From: Oscillospiraceae bacterium
GTDB lineage: Bacteria; Bacillota; Clostridia; Oscillospirales; Acutalibacteraceae
Direction: 5' to 3'
NCBI GenBank assembly: GCA_015066625.1
Contig: SVOC01000014.1
Coordinates: 1-64,000, forward strand
DNA length: 64,000 nucleotides
This document shows, piece by piece, positions 17,948 through 30,127 of the stretch. How positions within the stretch are numbered: position 1 is the stretch's first letter; each line of letters starts with the position of its first letter. The notes beneath the pieces were generated by a model, which had not been told where the DNA came from, did no database searches, and worked only from the letters and a program-made list of their open reading frames with translations. The position numbers and the translations under genes were made by a program.

Positions 17948-18484
17948 TTATTCGTATTTTGCTCTTTCGCCGCCGATGTATTTGGGTCTTGTTTTTGCAG
18001 CTGAGAGCCTTGCTTCGCCTATGGTGTTGCATTCAAGTCTGAGGGGCACGGCAACTCTTTTAAGGTGCATACCGATAAGTGTTGTGCCGATGTCAATGCC
18101 CGCATCCGCTTTGATTTCTTCAACCGCAACGGGGTTTTTCATAGTCTGCCGGGCGGCTGTTGCAAATGAGCCTCCTGCACGGGGATGGGGCACAACGCAG
18201 ACCTGTTCAAGACCAAGCATATCAGCCTTTTCTTTTTCTATGATAATTGCTCTGTTAAGGTGCTCACAGCACTGTGCGGCAATGTATATTCCTTTTTCAG
18301 AGAAGGCGGCGTTAAGACCGTTGAATATTTCCTGAGCCACATCAAGAGTACCGCTTGTGCCGATTTTTTCGCCGATAACCTCACTTGTTGAGCAGCCGAT
18401 AACAACAACATCTCCGCTGCCGATACCCGATTTTTCAATAAGCTCTGCCGCGGCAGAATATGCTTGATTATATATTTCGTTCAT
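17948..18484 (-). CDS. UPF0340 / TIGR01440 family protein (YwlG-like)
   Basis: VVIGCSTSEVIGEKIGTSG, AAQCCEHLNRA, HPRAGGSFATAA. Confidence 0.85.
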   Translation of the reverse strand: MNEIYNQAYSAAAELIEKSGIGSGDVVVIGCSTSEVIGEKIGTSGTLDVAQEIFNGLNAAFSEKGIYIAAQCCEHLNRAIIIEKEKADMLGLEQVCVVPHPRAGGSFATAARQTMKNPVAVEEIKADAGIDIGTTLIGMHLKRVAVPLRLECNTIGEARLSAAKTRPKYIGGERAKYE

Positions 18485-18490
18485 TATGAA

Positions 18491-19027
18491 TTATCCTTTC
18501 CCGAAGAAATCCGAAAGAGTCTTGCTTCTTTTGATTGCGGCATCAAGTGCGGTGCTTAAAGCGAATGCGGCAACAATACCTGCCACACCCTGAATAATGT
18601 TGGGGACAACGCTTCCTGCGGCAGCCATTCCGTATTTAAGAATAACCGCTTCATATGCAAAATATCCGCCAACCATAATAACCTCCGCTGTCAGACCGCT
18701 GAGGATTTTTGCACCGATGCGTGTTTTTTTGCTCAATGATTTGAAAATAAGGCAGGCAAAAACAGCCATAAGAGCCTTGATAACAAAGGTTGCGGGTGCA
18801 TACTGCGAATAACCGGCAAGCATATCTGCAAGCGCAGAACCGAGACCGGCGGCAAGTGCACCGTAGCCGTAACCAAGATACATACCTGCAATAAGCACAA
18901 AGCAGTCACCGAGGTTAACATATCCGCCCGTAGCAGGTGACGGAATCTGGACAATAAAAGTTGCAACGCAGATTACAGCTGTGAAAAGTGCTGCTACAAC
19001 GGTTTTGGTTAATCTCTGAAATTTCAT
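18491..19027 (-). CDS. ECF transporter S component
   Basis: FIVQIPSPATGGYVNLGDCFVLIAGMYLGYGYGALAAGLGSALADMLAGY. Confidence 0.82.
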   Translation of the reverse strand: MKFQRLTKTVVAALFTAVICVATFIVQIPSPATGGYVNLGDCFVLIAGMYLGYGYGALAAGLGSALADMLAGYSQYAPATFVIKALMAVFACLIFKSLSKKTRIGAKILSGLTAEVIMVGGYFAYEAVILKYGMAAAGSVVPNIIQGVAGIVAAFALSTALDAAIKRSKTLSDFFGKG

Positions 19028-19133
19028 TTTTGCCTCCTCTTATTTTTTCGTTTTCATAAAGTATAATCCAAACAGGAATTAATTTCAAGGTTTGTTTTGT
19101 TGTCATTTTTACCATAAATATGCTTTCATTACC

Positions 19134-19162
19134 TTGAAAAAATGATAATATTGTGATATAAA
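19134..19162 (+). promoter_or_regulatory. sigma-A-like promoter of the GH2 gene
   Basis: TTGAAA-17 nt-TATAAA. Confidence 0.65.
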
Positions 19163-19173
19163 TTAAGTATTAA

Positions 19174-22203
<3,030 letters not shown>

Positions 22204-23250
22204 ATGCTGAAATTTGAGATTGATGAAAAGTCCTCGTGGGAAAAAATTAAAGAAAGCACCTTGCCTGTTGTGGTTTACGGAATGGGCAACGGTGCAGATA
22301 AGGTTATCGATGAATTCAACCGTCTGGGTATACCCGTCAAAGGTGTTACCGCCAGTGACGATTTCATCAGAGGTCAGAGCTTCAGAGGATTTACGGTAAA
22401 AAAGCTTTCCGAATTTGAAGGAGAGTTTATTGTTGCCGTTGCATTTGCAACCTGTATTCCCGAGGTAATGAACCGTATTTATTCCCTTTGTGAAAAATAC
22501 AGGGTTATTGTGCCTTGCGTTCCCGTTTTTGGCGATGAAATCTTCAACCGTGACTTTATCGAACTCAACGAAGACAGAATAAATGCGGCATACGACCTTT
22601 TTGATGATGAGTCAAAAAAATTTTTTGCAGGCTGTGTCAACTTTATGTTCGGCGGCGAGCTTGAAGTGCTGAAAGAAATTACCACCGATAAAGACGAAAT
22701 TTTCGGCGGTGTATTCTCAATGGGCAAAAACGAGAGCTTTCTTGATTTGGGTGCATACAGAGGGGATACGGTTGAGGAATTCCTGCATTACTGCGGCAGT
22801 GAATACGGCGAAATAATTGCACTTGAACCAGACAGACGAACCTTTAAAAAGCTCTGTGCTTATCTTGAAAATGTGCCCCGTTCAACAGCTGTGCAAAAGG
22901 CAATTTACAGTGAAAAAACCGTTTTGACATTCAGCAGTAAGGCGGGCAGACAGTCAACAATTTCCGATAATGGTGAGCAGATTGAAGCAACAACCATTGA
23001 CGAAATCTGCAAGGATAAAGAAATAACCTATATCAAAATGGATGTTGAGGGTGCAGAGAAAGAGGCACTTGACGGTGCCGTTGATACGCTTAAAAGCAAA
23101 AAGCCAAAGCTTAATATTGCTCTGTATCACAGAAGTGCAGATATATTTGAACTGCCGCTTAAAATTGCGAAAGTCAACCCGAGTTATAAATTCCATATTC
23201 GCAGACATCCTTATATTCCTTGCTGGGATATGAATTTATACTGCATCTGA
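22204..23250 (+). CDS. FkbM family methyltransferase with an N-terminal Rossmann-like domain
   Basis: FLDLGAYRGDTVEEFL, IALEPDRRTFKKL, TIDEICKDKEITYIKMDVEGAEKEAL. Confidence 0.88.
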   Translation: MLKFEIDEKSSWEKIKESTLPVVVYGMGNGADKVIDEFNRLGIPVKGVTASDDFIRGQSFRGFTVKKLSEFEGEFIVAVAFATCIPEVMNRIYSLCEKYRVIVPCVPVFGDEIFNRDFIELNEDRINAAYDLFDDESKKFFAGCVNFMFGGELEVLKEITTDKDEIFGGVFSMGKNESFLDLGAYRGDTVEEFLHYCGSEYGEIIALEPDRRTFKKLCAYLENVPRSTAVQKAIYSEKTVLTFSSKAGRQSTISDNGEQIEATTIDEICKDKEITYIKMDVEGAEKEALDGAVDTLKSKKPKLNIALYHRSADIFELPLKIAKVNPSYKFHIRRHPYIPCWDMNLYCI

Positions 23251-23252
23251 TA

Positions 23253-23281
23253 TTGACAAAGTAAATAAACAATGCTATCCT
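23253..23281 (+). promoter_or_regulatory. promoter of the padR operon
   Basis: TTGACA-17 nt-TATCCT. Confidence 0.6.
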
Positions 23282-23320
23282 ATACATAGATACTCGATGT
23301 ATCGAAAATCTATGTATAGG
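23279..23320. promoter_or_regulatory. inverted repeat, probable PadR operator
   Basis: CCTATACATAGAT (23279-23291) and ATCTATGTATAGG (23308-23320), perfect 13-bp arms. Confidence 0.7.
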
Positions 23321-23329
23321 AGTTTTTTT

Positions 23330-23671
23330 ATGAAGATAAGTAAAGAGCTTGCCAAAGGCAGTACGGGTCTCCTTGTGCTGAGTGTAATTTCAAAGCGTGA
23401 TATGTACGGATATCAGATAATAAAGACTATTGAAAACGCAAGCGAGGAAGTGTTTACCCTTAATGAAGGTACACTTTATCCCATTCTTCATTCTCTTGAA
23501 GCGGAAGGCAGTCTTGAAGCTTATTGGAGTGAGTGTGAGGGCAGAAAGCGTAAGTACTATAAGATAACTGAAAAGGGGCTTAAGGAGCTTTCGGGAAGAG
23601 AACAGGAGTGGAATACATTCTCAACAGCCGTCAAAAAGGTTTTGGGGGGTGCGGAGCTTGCAAGAACATAA
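23330..23671 (+). CDS. PadR family transcriptional regulator
   Basis: MYGYQIIKTIENASEEVFTLNEGTLYPILHSLEAEGSLEAYWSECEGRKRKYYKITEKG. Confidence 0.93.
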   Translation: MKISKELAKGSTGLLVLSVISKRDMYGYQIIKTIENASEEVFTLNEGTLYPILHSLEAEGSLEAYWSECEGRKRKYYKITEKGLKELSGREQEWNTFSTAVKKVLGGAELART

Positions 23672-25382
23672 ATTTGACGATGTGCTCAATTACCTTTGCT
23701 CGGGAATAATGTCAAAAAGTGAAAGGCAGAGTGTCCGAGACGAGCTTTACGACCACCTTATGTGCAGATATGAAACCAATATTGCGGTAGGCATGAGCGA
23801 AGATGAAGCCGAAGAAAAGGCAGTTGAGGCACTGGGAAATAAATCAGCACTAAAAGACAAATTTCAAAAGGTGCATTGGTACTATCCTGCACAAAGTTTA
23901 AGAACAGCGTTTTACATTCTTATTCTTTCGATGACTTTGCCGCTTATTTCCGTTTTGTTATCTTCCGGAGACAATATGTATGCAGTGGGTATGATTGCAA
24001 GTGTTATTTCGATAGTTGTTGAAATAACCGCACTCTATATGTTCAGAACTGCTAACGGATGGTTTGAGAATTCATTTAAAATCGGTATTGCTTCATCGGT
24101 TATGTCTGTTTTGCAGCTTGTATCCGAGCCGTTTTTATTACAATGGCAAGAAGCAAATATGTGGCTTTCTTTTGCAGTTTTATTATTCTCGACGGTAAAA
24201 TATTATTTGATTTACAAAGGTGTCAAAGAACTTGTCAAACCGTATGACGGTGGTAAGACGGTGAGTCAAGGCTTTGTATTCTACTTTCAGACTTTTATTT
24301 TTGGCTTAAATGTACCGTCGGGCGTAAACAACGATGTTTTCTCAGTTGTTTATTCTGTTATCTGTTTTTTTTCCTTTGTTGCGTATATGCTCAAGGCGTC
24401 GGATATTCTTTACAGAAGTGACCACGAATATAAAATTGATATTTCATTAACCAAAAGGTGGCTGGTCGCCCTTTCGGCGTTATTAATTATTTTTGCCGTA
24501 ATATTTACAGGTAATTTTGTGTATTCAAAAACTAAAATCAATAAATCTCACAATATTCCTTATTCAACAGAAGATGTGAAAATGGAACAACAGGAGTATG
24601 AACGGATTTTAGAGAATATTTCTTCCTACGGCATTGACAAAAATCTGGTATCGTTATTTCCAAAGAGTGAAGTGTCAAAATACGCGGGGGTAATCAATAA
24701 ATCCGAGCTTTACGAAAGTGCACGCCTCCTCTGGGATCACTATAATAAAACCATAGAAGATTCCGAAGCTTATGATTTTGACAGAAACCAACAGAGTTTT
24801 TATGATTATTGTATGGTCAGAAATTATGCGGTTCCGTTGGGATATTCGGATGACGGTGAGCAGCTTGTCAGATTTATAAAAGTGTTCAGGGTTCCTGAAG
24901 AAACGAGCAGGAAATACTATAAGGACATCGTGTTATTTGACGATTACCTTGAAAACATCTATATGATGTTACCTGATTTTAAAGAAGAAAAGTACGGCGG
25001 TGACCTGCTGGTTGCTTTAAAACTTGAAGACGGCAAGCTTTATCAACGTGATTTAAAGCTGGTCAACGGAAAATATGATTCTAAAAACGAATTAAACAGA
25101 CCTGTCAGAGGCTTTATGTTTGATGTTGAACCGGGTGTTACAATCATTTATGCTGCGACCAAGAAGATTAAGGATATCGGTTCTACTGTTGCTGATGTGA
25201 ATTTTACATATTATCATCAGAAATCTTTATTTATTTTTCCGTTGAGAAATGTGGAGGAACTGTTTAAAATTGAAGCCTTTTCGGATATTCCGAGTTACGA
25301 AATTTGTAAATATGAATCCTCATTGCATTACTACGTTATGCCGGAATGTGAGTATTACGTACCGTCAGAAAACAGCAAATGA
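23649..25382 (+). CDS. membrane protein with N-terminal permease prefix/HAAS-like domain and C-terminal extracytoplasmic region
   Basis: FDDVLNYLCSGIMSKSERQSVRDELYDHLMCRYE...GMSEDEAEEKAVEALG; several TM segments; overlaps the padR end. Confidence 0.8.
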   Translation: MRSLQEHKFDDVLNYLCSGIMSKSERQSVRDELYDHLMCRYETNIAVGMSEDEAEEKAVEALGNKSALKDKFQKVHWYYPAQSLRTAFYILILSMTLPLISVLLSSGDNMYAVGMIASVISIVVEITALYMFRTANGWFENSFKIGIASSVMSVLQLVSEPFLLQWQEANMWLSFAVLLFSTVKYYLIYKGVKELVKPYDGGKTVSQGFVFYFQTFIFGLNVPSGVNNDVFSVVYSVICFFSFVAYMLKASDILYRSDHEYKIDISLTKRWLVALSALLIIFAVIFTGNFVYSKTKINKSHNIPYSTEDVKMEQQEYERILENISSYGIDKNLVSLFPKSEVSKYAGVINKSELYESARLLWDHYNKTIEDSEAYDFDRNQQSFYDYCMVRNYAVPLGYSDDGEQLVRFIKVFRVPEETSRKYYKDIVLFDDYLENIYMMLPDFKEEKYGGDLLVALKLEDGKLYQRDLKLVNGKYDSKNELNRPVRGFMFDVEPGVTIIYAATKKIKDIGSTVADVNFTYYHQKSLFIFPLRNVEELFKIEAFSDIPSYEICKYESSLHYYVMPECEYYVPSENSK

Positions 25383-25416
25383 CTGAGAAGTGAAAACCGT
25401 TTAGAGGAGGGATGAA

Positions 25417-27078
25417 ATGGAGAAAAGATTTGACGATGTGCTCAATTACCTTTGTTCGGGGATAATGTCAAAAGCCGAAAGGCAGAGTGTCCGAGACGAG
25501 CTTTATGACCACCTTATGTGCAAATATGAAACCAATATTGCTGTGGGTATGAGCGAGGACGAAGCCGAAGAAAAGGCGGTTGAAGCACTGGGCGATAAGT
25601 CCATGCTTAAATTCAAGCTTTCTCAGGTTCATTCCTATGCACCGAAACCTACACTGAAAAAGGCAATGAATCTTCTGATACTGGGCTATATTCTTGTTTC
25701 ATTTCACATTTCATTCTTTACGGGAATGAAAGAAATAACTACATTCATCGGTAATGTTTGTTTGATTGTTGCTTTGTTCAGTTTAGGCAAAGCAAATAAA
25801 AAATTAAAGTTTTCATTTGTCGTAAAAGCGGTTTCATTAATAATTTCTTTTGGTTGTAAAGCCGCCGAACCCATATACAATCTGCCCATTCCTGTTACGG
25901 CATCAACAGGCGTTGTGTCGTTGGTTTTATCGTTTCTTTGCATTGTATTTCTCATATTGGGGCTTAAAGAGCTTGTAAAGCCTTATCTTGACGGCTATCC
26001 CAAAAAGATACCGTTTGATTCGGGCACGGCTGTGAATCTTTTGTGGGTTGCGGTTAACACTTTTATTTTTACGGGTTTTGCCCTTGACGGAAAAACCTCT
26101 GCCGAATTTGAAAGCATAATATTGCTTTGCTTCGGCTTGGCGGTTATAATCTTTAACCTTCTTATTTTCGTAAGGTCGTCAAAACTTCTCTGGAACAGTG
26201 ATCACGAATACAAAATTGAAGATTCATCTGCAAAGAAATGGATTGCCGCAGTTCTTGCGGTTATAATTGCAATCGTTCCCACCGTTGCCGTTGATTTTGC
26301 TCTTGCAGGTCAGAAGGCTGAAACCTCGGTTTATTCGGTTGATGACACTGATATGCCGCAAGCCGAATATGAACGCATATGTTTAAATCTTCTTTCATAC
26401 GGTATTCCCGAAAAAATCGTTTACAGTCTGCCCGAAAGCGAAATTCTGAAATATTCGGACAGTATCAATAAAAACGATTATGATGAAGAAACTCTGAAAT
26501 ATCTGGGTGACCCTTGCTATTCTCACGACGCTGAAATCTGTAACGACGTGAATGCAGTGTTTTCTGTCTGTGCTGTGGGTATGGCGGATTCTGACGGTTA
26601 TCCTTATGTTCGTATTATCTCGTGGGTTGAATATCTCAGCACGGGCAAAGGCTATGACGACGCACTGTTCTGGGGATGTCTGCAAAAAAATCTGATACTC
26701 TATAATTCCTACGAAGCATACGGAGGGGATTTATTGTTGATTTTATCTGAGGAAAATGGTAATATAATAAAAAATGAACCCCTTGATATTTACACAGATA
26801 AAAACGGTCTGACAGACAGAATGACGGGTGTGAGGTTTGAGAGCAAAGAGAAGATGATCCTTATCCACGCTGAAACTTTCGGCCTTTCAAGCAATAAGGG
26901 CGTCACATATGCAAACTATTATCTTCAACTTGCACACAGAGTTTCGCCGTTCACCTTGTTTTACCGTTCACCTCTGACTGTTAAAGAAAATAATGTCCGT
27001 CAGAACGGAATGGGGTATATGCTGTGTAATGAAAATACCATGATAAGCTGGTGTTCACCCGATTCAGCGGAGGAATAA
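25417..27078 (+). CDS. paralogous HAAS-like membrane protein
   Basis: N-terminal ~70 aa nearly identical to the preceding gene; DHEYKIEDSSAKKW before the last TM matches DHEYKIDISLTKRW. Confidence 0.8.
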   Translation: MEKRFDDVLNYLCSGIMSKAERQSVRDELYDHLMCKYETNIAVGMSEDEAEEKAVEALGDKSMLKFKLSQVHSYAPKPTLKKAMNLLILGYILVSFHISFFTGMKEITTFIGNVCLIVALFSLGKANKKLKFSFVVKAVSLIISFGCKAAEPIYNLPIPVTASTGVVSLVLSFLCIVFLILGLKELVKPYLDGYPKKIPFDSGTAVNLLWVAVNTFIFTGFALDGKTSAEFESIILLCFGLAVIIFNLLIFVRSSKLLWNSDHEYKIEDSSAKKWIAAVLAVIIAIVPTVAVDFALAGQKAETSVYSVDDTDMPQAEYERICLNLLSYGIPEKIVYSLPESEILKYSDSINKNDYDEETLKYLGDPCYSHDAEICNDVNAVFSVCAVGMADSDGYPYVRIISWVEYLSTGKGYDDALFWGCLQKNLILYNSYEAYGGDLLLILSEENGNIIKNEPLDIYTDKNGLTDRMTGVRFESKEKMILIHAETFGLSSNKGVTYANYYLQLAHRVSPFTLFYRSPLTVKENNVRQNGMGYMLCNENTMISWCSPDSAEE

Positions 27079-27080
27079 AA

Positions 27081-27656
27081 ATGAGAAACGACGAAATGTA
27101 TTTGCAGCTTTATATAATCCGTCACGCAGAAAGTCAGGGCAATGTTGACCCTGACGGAGATTTTGATAAATCAAATCCTTTGCTCACTCCCCACGGTGAA
27201 GCCCAGGCAAAGGCATTGGGCGAGCGATTCACGGGTCTTGAAAGCTACACTCTTTATGCCAGCCCTCTTACCAGAGCAAGAAAAACTGCAAAGTGCATTT
27301 CCGATGAAATGATAATTGATTCCGATTTGCTTGAATGGGGTGTAAGACAGACCGAAAACGGCTTTGAGGATTTTGCTGAAAGTCCGGAAGAAGCCTTTGA
27401 GAGAGCAAAAAAGGTTATTGAAAGGCTGAAATCAAGGCACAACAAGAAAGAAAATGTGATTATCGTAACCCACGGTATGTTTACTCAATTTCTTCTTAAA
27501 GCCGCACTTGAAATAAGCGATACAATGCGTTTTTCTGTTTACAACGCATCTGTTTCAAAAGTTAATTTCAGTTACGATTATCCTCCCAAGCTTGCCTTGC
27601 AGAATGATGTATCACATTTGAAAGAAACAGACGGTGAAAAACTCTTCTGGATGTAA
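27081..27656 (+). CDS. histidine phosphatase family protein
   Basis: LYIIRHAESQGN (RHG-type motif), YASPLTRARKTAKCI, VIIVTHGMFTQFL. Confidence 0.92.
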   Translation: MRNDEMYLQLYIIRHAESQGNVDPDGDFDKSNPLLTPHGEAQAKALGERFTGLESYTLYASPLTRARKTAKCISDEMIIDSDLLEWGVRQTENGFEDFAESPEEAFERAKKVIERLKSRHNKKENVIIVTHGMFTQFLLKAALEISDTMRFSVYNASVSKVNFSYDYPPKLALQNDVSHLKETDGEKLFWM

Positions 27657-27664
27657 AAAAATAT

Positions 27665-27690
27665 GCCTCCCGGTCAAATGACCCGGAGGC
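27665..27690. terminator. bidirectional hairpin between convergent genes
   Basis: GCCTCCCGGTCA-aa-TGACCCGGAGGC (one mismatch), followed by GTTTTGCTTTTT. Confidence 0.75.
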
Positions 27691-27700
27691 GTTTTGCTTT

Positions 27701-28255
27701 TTAAAGTTTAATCATCTGCATATCCCTGCAGATTTTATCAAGTGTCTTTTCGTCCATGTTGTCATTGCCGTCAAGTTTTACGGTGTAATATGCCGAAACA
27801 TTTCCCGAAAGGGGATAGATTACATTAAGGTCAACCGTTTCGCTGCCGGGTGCATCCACATAGGTGATTGCATATGTTACATCCTTGTATTCATGCTTCA
27901 CACCTTTGGTAATATCGTTTTCGTCAAAGTCCATTGAAAGACCGCCGATAACGGTTGCCACGTCATCTTTATGATATCTGATATGAACGGTAATACCCGA
28001 ATATGTGAAGCCGCTTTTGCCTTCAACGGAAGCGTCAAGGGAATAAGCGATGTTGTTATCGGCAACATGGAATGTGATATCATCCGTGTTTTCGTAGTCT
28101 GCAAGCATTTCGGGCAGATATCTCATATAATCGGGTATCTGCGAATTGGTTGTTTCTATGTAATTTGTGAAAAATTCAACATTTTTTGATGTGCCGCAGG
28201 CAGTGAGCATAACGGCACAGAGAACAATGCATAAAACGGATTTCATTAATTTCAT
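27701..28255 (-). CDS. putative lipoprotein
   Basis: Signal sequence MKLMKSVLCIVLCAVMLTAC with lipobox LTAC. Confidence 0.75.
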   Translation of the reverse strand: MKLMKSVLCIVLCAVMLTACGTSKNVEFFTNYIETTNSQIPDYMRYLPEMLADYENTDDITFHVADNNIAYSLDASVEGKSGFTYSGITVHIRYHKDDVATVIGGLSMDFDENDITKGVKHEYKDVTYAITYVDAPGSETVDLNVIYPLSGNVSAYYTVKLDGNDNMDEKTLDKICRDMQMIKL

Positions 28256-28266
28256 ATTAACACTCC

Positions 28267-29091
28267 TTACGGCATATAGGGATTATCGTCGAATTCGTAG
28301 TCTTCAGGCATTATGAAAGGACGGAAGTAGTTGATAGTGTAGTCAATTCCCCACTGACCCTTTTTGCCGTGCCAATATTCTGAATGAGGCTCGATGGAAA
28401 GCATACCGTTGTAATCCTTGGTATAAAGAATATCCATTGCCGCGCCCCAGTTTATGCAGTCAAGACCTGCGGGTGCATCGTCATAAACATCGTTATCAAA
28501 ATACACACAGCCTTTAAGGTGGAAATGATAGAATCTGTGACCCCAGTCACGCATTTCGGCAAGGTAGTTGCCGTTATCGTAAATACAGTGTGAAATATCG
28601 TATTTTATGCCAAGCTCAGGCAGAGCAGAAAGCACGATTTCCCAGACCTTGGGCTCAACAATGAAATTTTCCCAGCGGCAGTTGTAAACTGCAATCTTAA
28701 CGCCTTTATCCTTTGCAAAATCAATCAGGTTACGGAGATAATCAATTGCGATGTTGCAGTTTTCATAAAAGCTTTTACCCTCAACATAGTTTACACCGCA
28801 GTTATAAACGGGGCAGCCGATGATTGAAGCTGCTTCAATAAGGTTTTTGTCATTCTGAAAAGCTTCGGGAAGTATATCACCGTTATCGTCAATGCGTGTC
28901 ATACCCCATCTGCCCATTGAGCCCACGGCAACGCCGTATTTTTCGCTGTAGCCTTTGATTTCGTGAGCCTGAGCGAGGAATTCAGCGGAATCGTAATTAT
29001 AATTAACGCAGAATTCAACTGCTTCAAGACCTTTTTCGTGAACGTATTTGATACATCCTTCGCTCCAGCCGTTTATGATACCGAGTTTCAT
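28267..29091 (-). CDS. sugar phosphate isomerase/epimerase (xylose isomerase-like TIM barrel)
   Basis: MKLGIINGWSEGCIKYVHEKGLEAVEF; IKYDISHCIYDNGNY; HFHLKGC; EPH near the C-terminus. Confidence 0.82.
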   Translation of the reverse strand: MKLGIINGWSEGCIKYVHEKGLEAVEFCVNYNYDSAEFLAQAHEIKGYSEKYGVAVGSMGRWGMTRIDDNGDILPEAFQNDKNLIEAASIIGCPVYNCGVNYVEGKSFYENCNIAIDYLRNLIDFAKDKGVKIAVYNCRWENFIVEPKVWEIVLSALPELGIKYDISHCIYDNGNYLAEMRDWGHRFYHFHLKGCVYFDNDVYDDAPAGLDCINWGAAMDILYTKDYNGMLSIEPHSEYWHGKKGQWGIDYTINYFRPFIMPEDYEFDDNPYMP

Positions 29092-29982
29092 TTAATCATT
29101 CCTTTCAATAAACACAGTGTTTTTCTCTATAAGCTCAACGGGATGATATGAGAGCTTTGATTTTCTCAACCCTTCATCGCCGCAGTCTTCTTCACGGTTG
29201 ACATATTTCACGTCATCGCCCTCGGCATACATATGAAGAAACTGATTTGTCAGCATCTGATATGCCCCTGCATAGGAAATATCCGCCTTTTCAATATGGC
29301 TGAAAAGGGTATCGCCTACGGTTTCGCCGATGGAATATGCAATTATTTTTTTGCCGACTCTCAGTGCGCCGCCCTGCATTGCGTAGGCATTGTATTTTTC
29401 AAGAACTTCCATACACATCTGAAGTTCAAGCATGGCACTTTCGTCTTTGTCGGCACCGAAGGTGAAATTTTTTGTGAATTCAATAAGCTCGGGAATGTTA
29501 TCGCCCGAAATCGGTTCAAAGCTCCAATCGGTGTATAGCTTTTTGAATTTATTTATGTGGTTTCTGGGTGTGCCGTATTTTCTGCCCGAAAGGTTAAGCA
29601 TAGCCTCTTTTTCGTAAAGATAGTCAAACCAATCTCTGTCTGCATTTGCACTTATTTTACCGAAGCGTTCGTCAAGCAGCGGTAATTCAGCTTTGTTGAC
29701 GGAGCAGAAAACAAGAGGGATGCCAAGCTCTTTGCAGTGTGCTTCCAACGCATCAAATGCGCCGTTTACGTTTTTGCCTATGGGGAATGAAAAACACACT
29801 TCATCCTTGAATCTGCTGGAAAATATTATTGTTCCGTCAATAACCGCAAAGCTGTTTTCAAAGTAGTCGCGCCACATTGCGGTTGCGCCTGCCGACCTGT
29901 CGCACTGCCTTGACGGATATGCCGAAAAATATGCTTTGAGAACAGGGATATCGGTCAGTTCAATTTTTTTGAAATTAATCAT
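29092..29982 (-). CDS. DUF2156 (phosphatidylglycerol lysyltransferase C-terminal-like, GNAT fold) protein
   Basis: RKYGTPRNHINKFKK...; EKADISYAGAYQMLTNQFLHMYAEGDDVKYVNREEDCGDEGLRKSKLSYHP; ATG 29982 is more plausible than 30174. Confidence 0.78.
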   Translation of the reverse strand: MINFKKIELTDIPVLKAYFSAYPSRQCDRSAGATAMWRDYFENSFAVIDGTIIFSSRFKDEVCFSFPIGKNVNGAFDALEAHCKELGIPLVFCSVNKAELPLLDERFGKISANADRDWFDYLYEKEAMLNLSGRKYGTPRNHINKFKKLYTDWSFEPISGDNIPELIEFTKNFTFGADKDESAMLELQMCMEVLEKYNAYAMQGGALRVGKKIIAYSIGETVGDTLFSHIEKADISYAGAYQMLTNQFLHMYAEGDDVKYVNREEDCGDEGLRKSKLSYHPVELIEKNTVFIERND

Positions 29983-30127
29983 ATTTCCTCTTTTTTTAAA
30001 TTTATTTTCTGAATTATTATACCACCGCAAAACTCGGATGTAAATATAATAAATGTTAATTTTTATGTTGCATATGCTTTTCCTTTCTGTTATATTATAG
30101 ATAATCTTTTTATTTATGAGGTGCCAT

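Noticed and set aside
23279-23320. Inverted repeat as a transposon end or terminator
   Set aside because: No transposase, no target duplication and no U-tract; position across -10 and RBS of padR fits an operator better.
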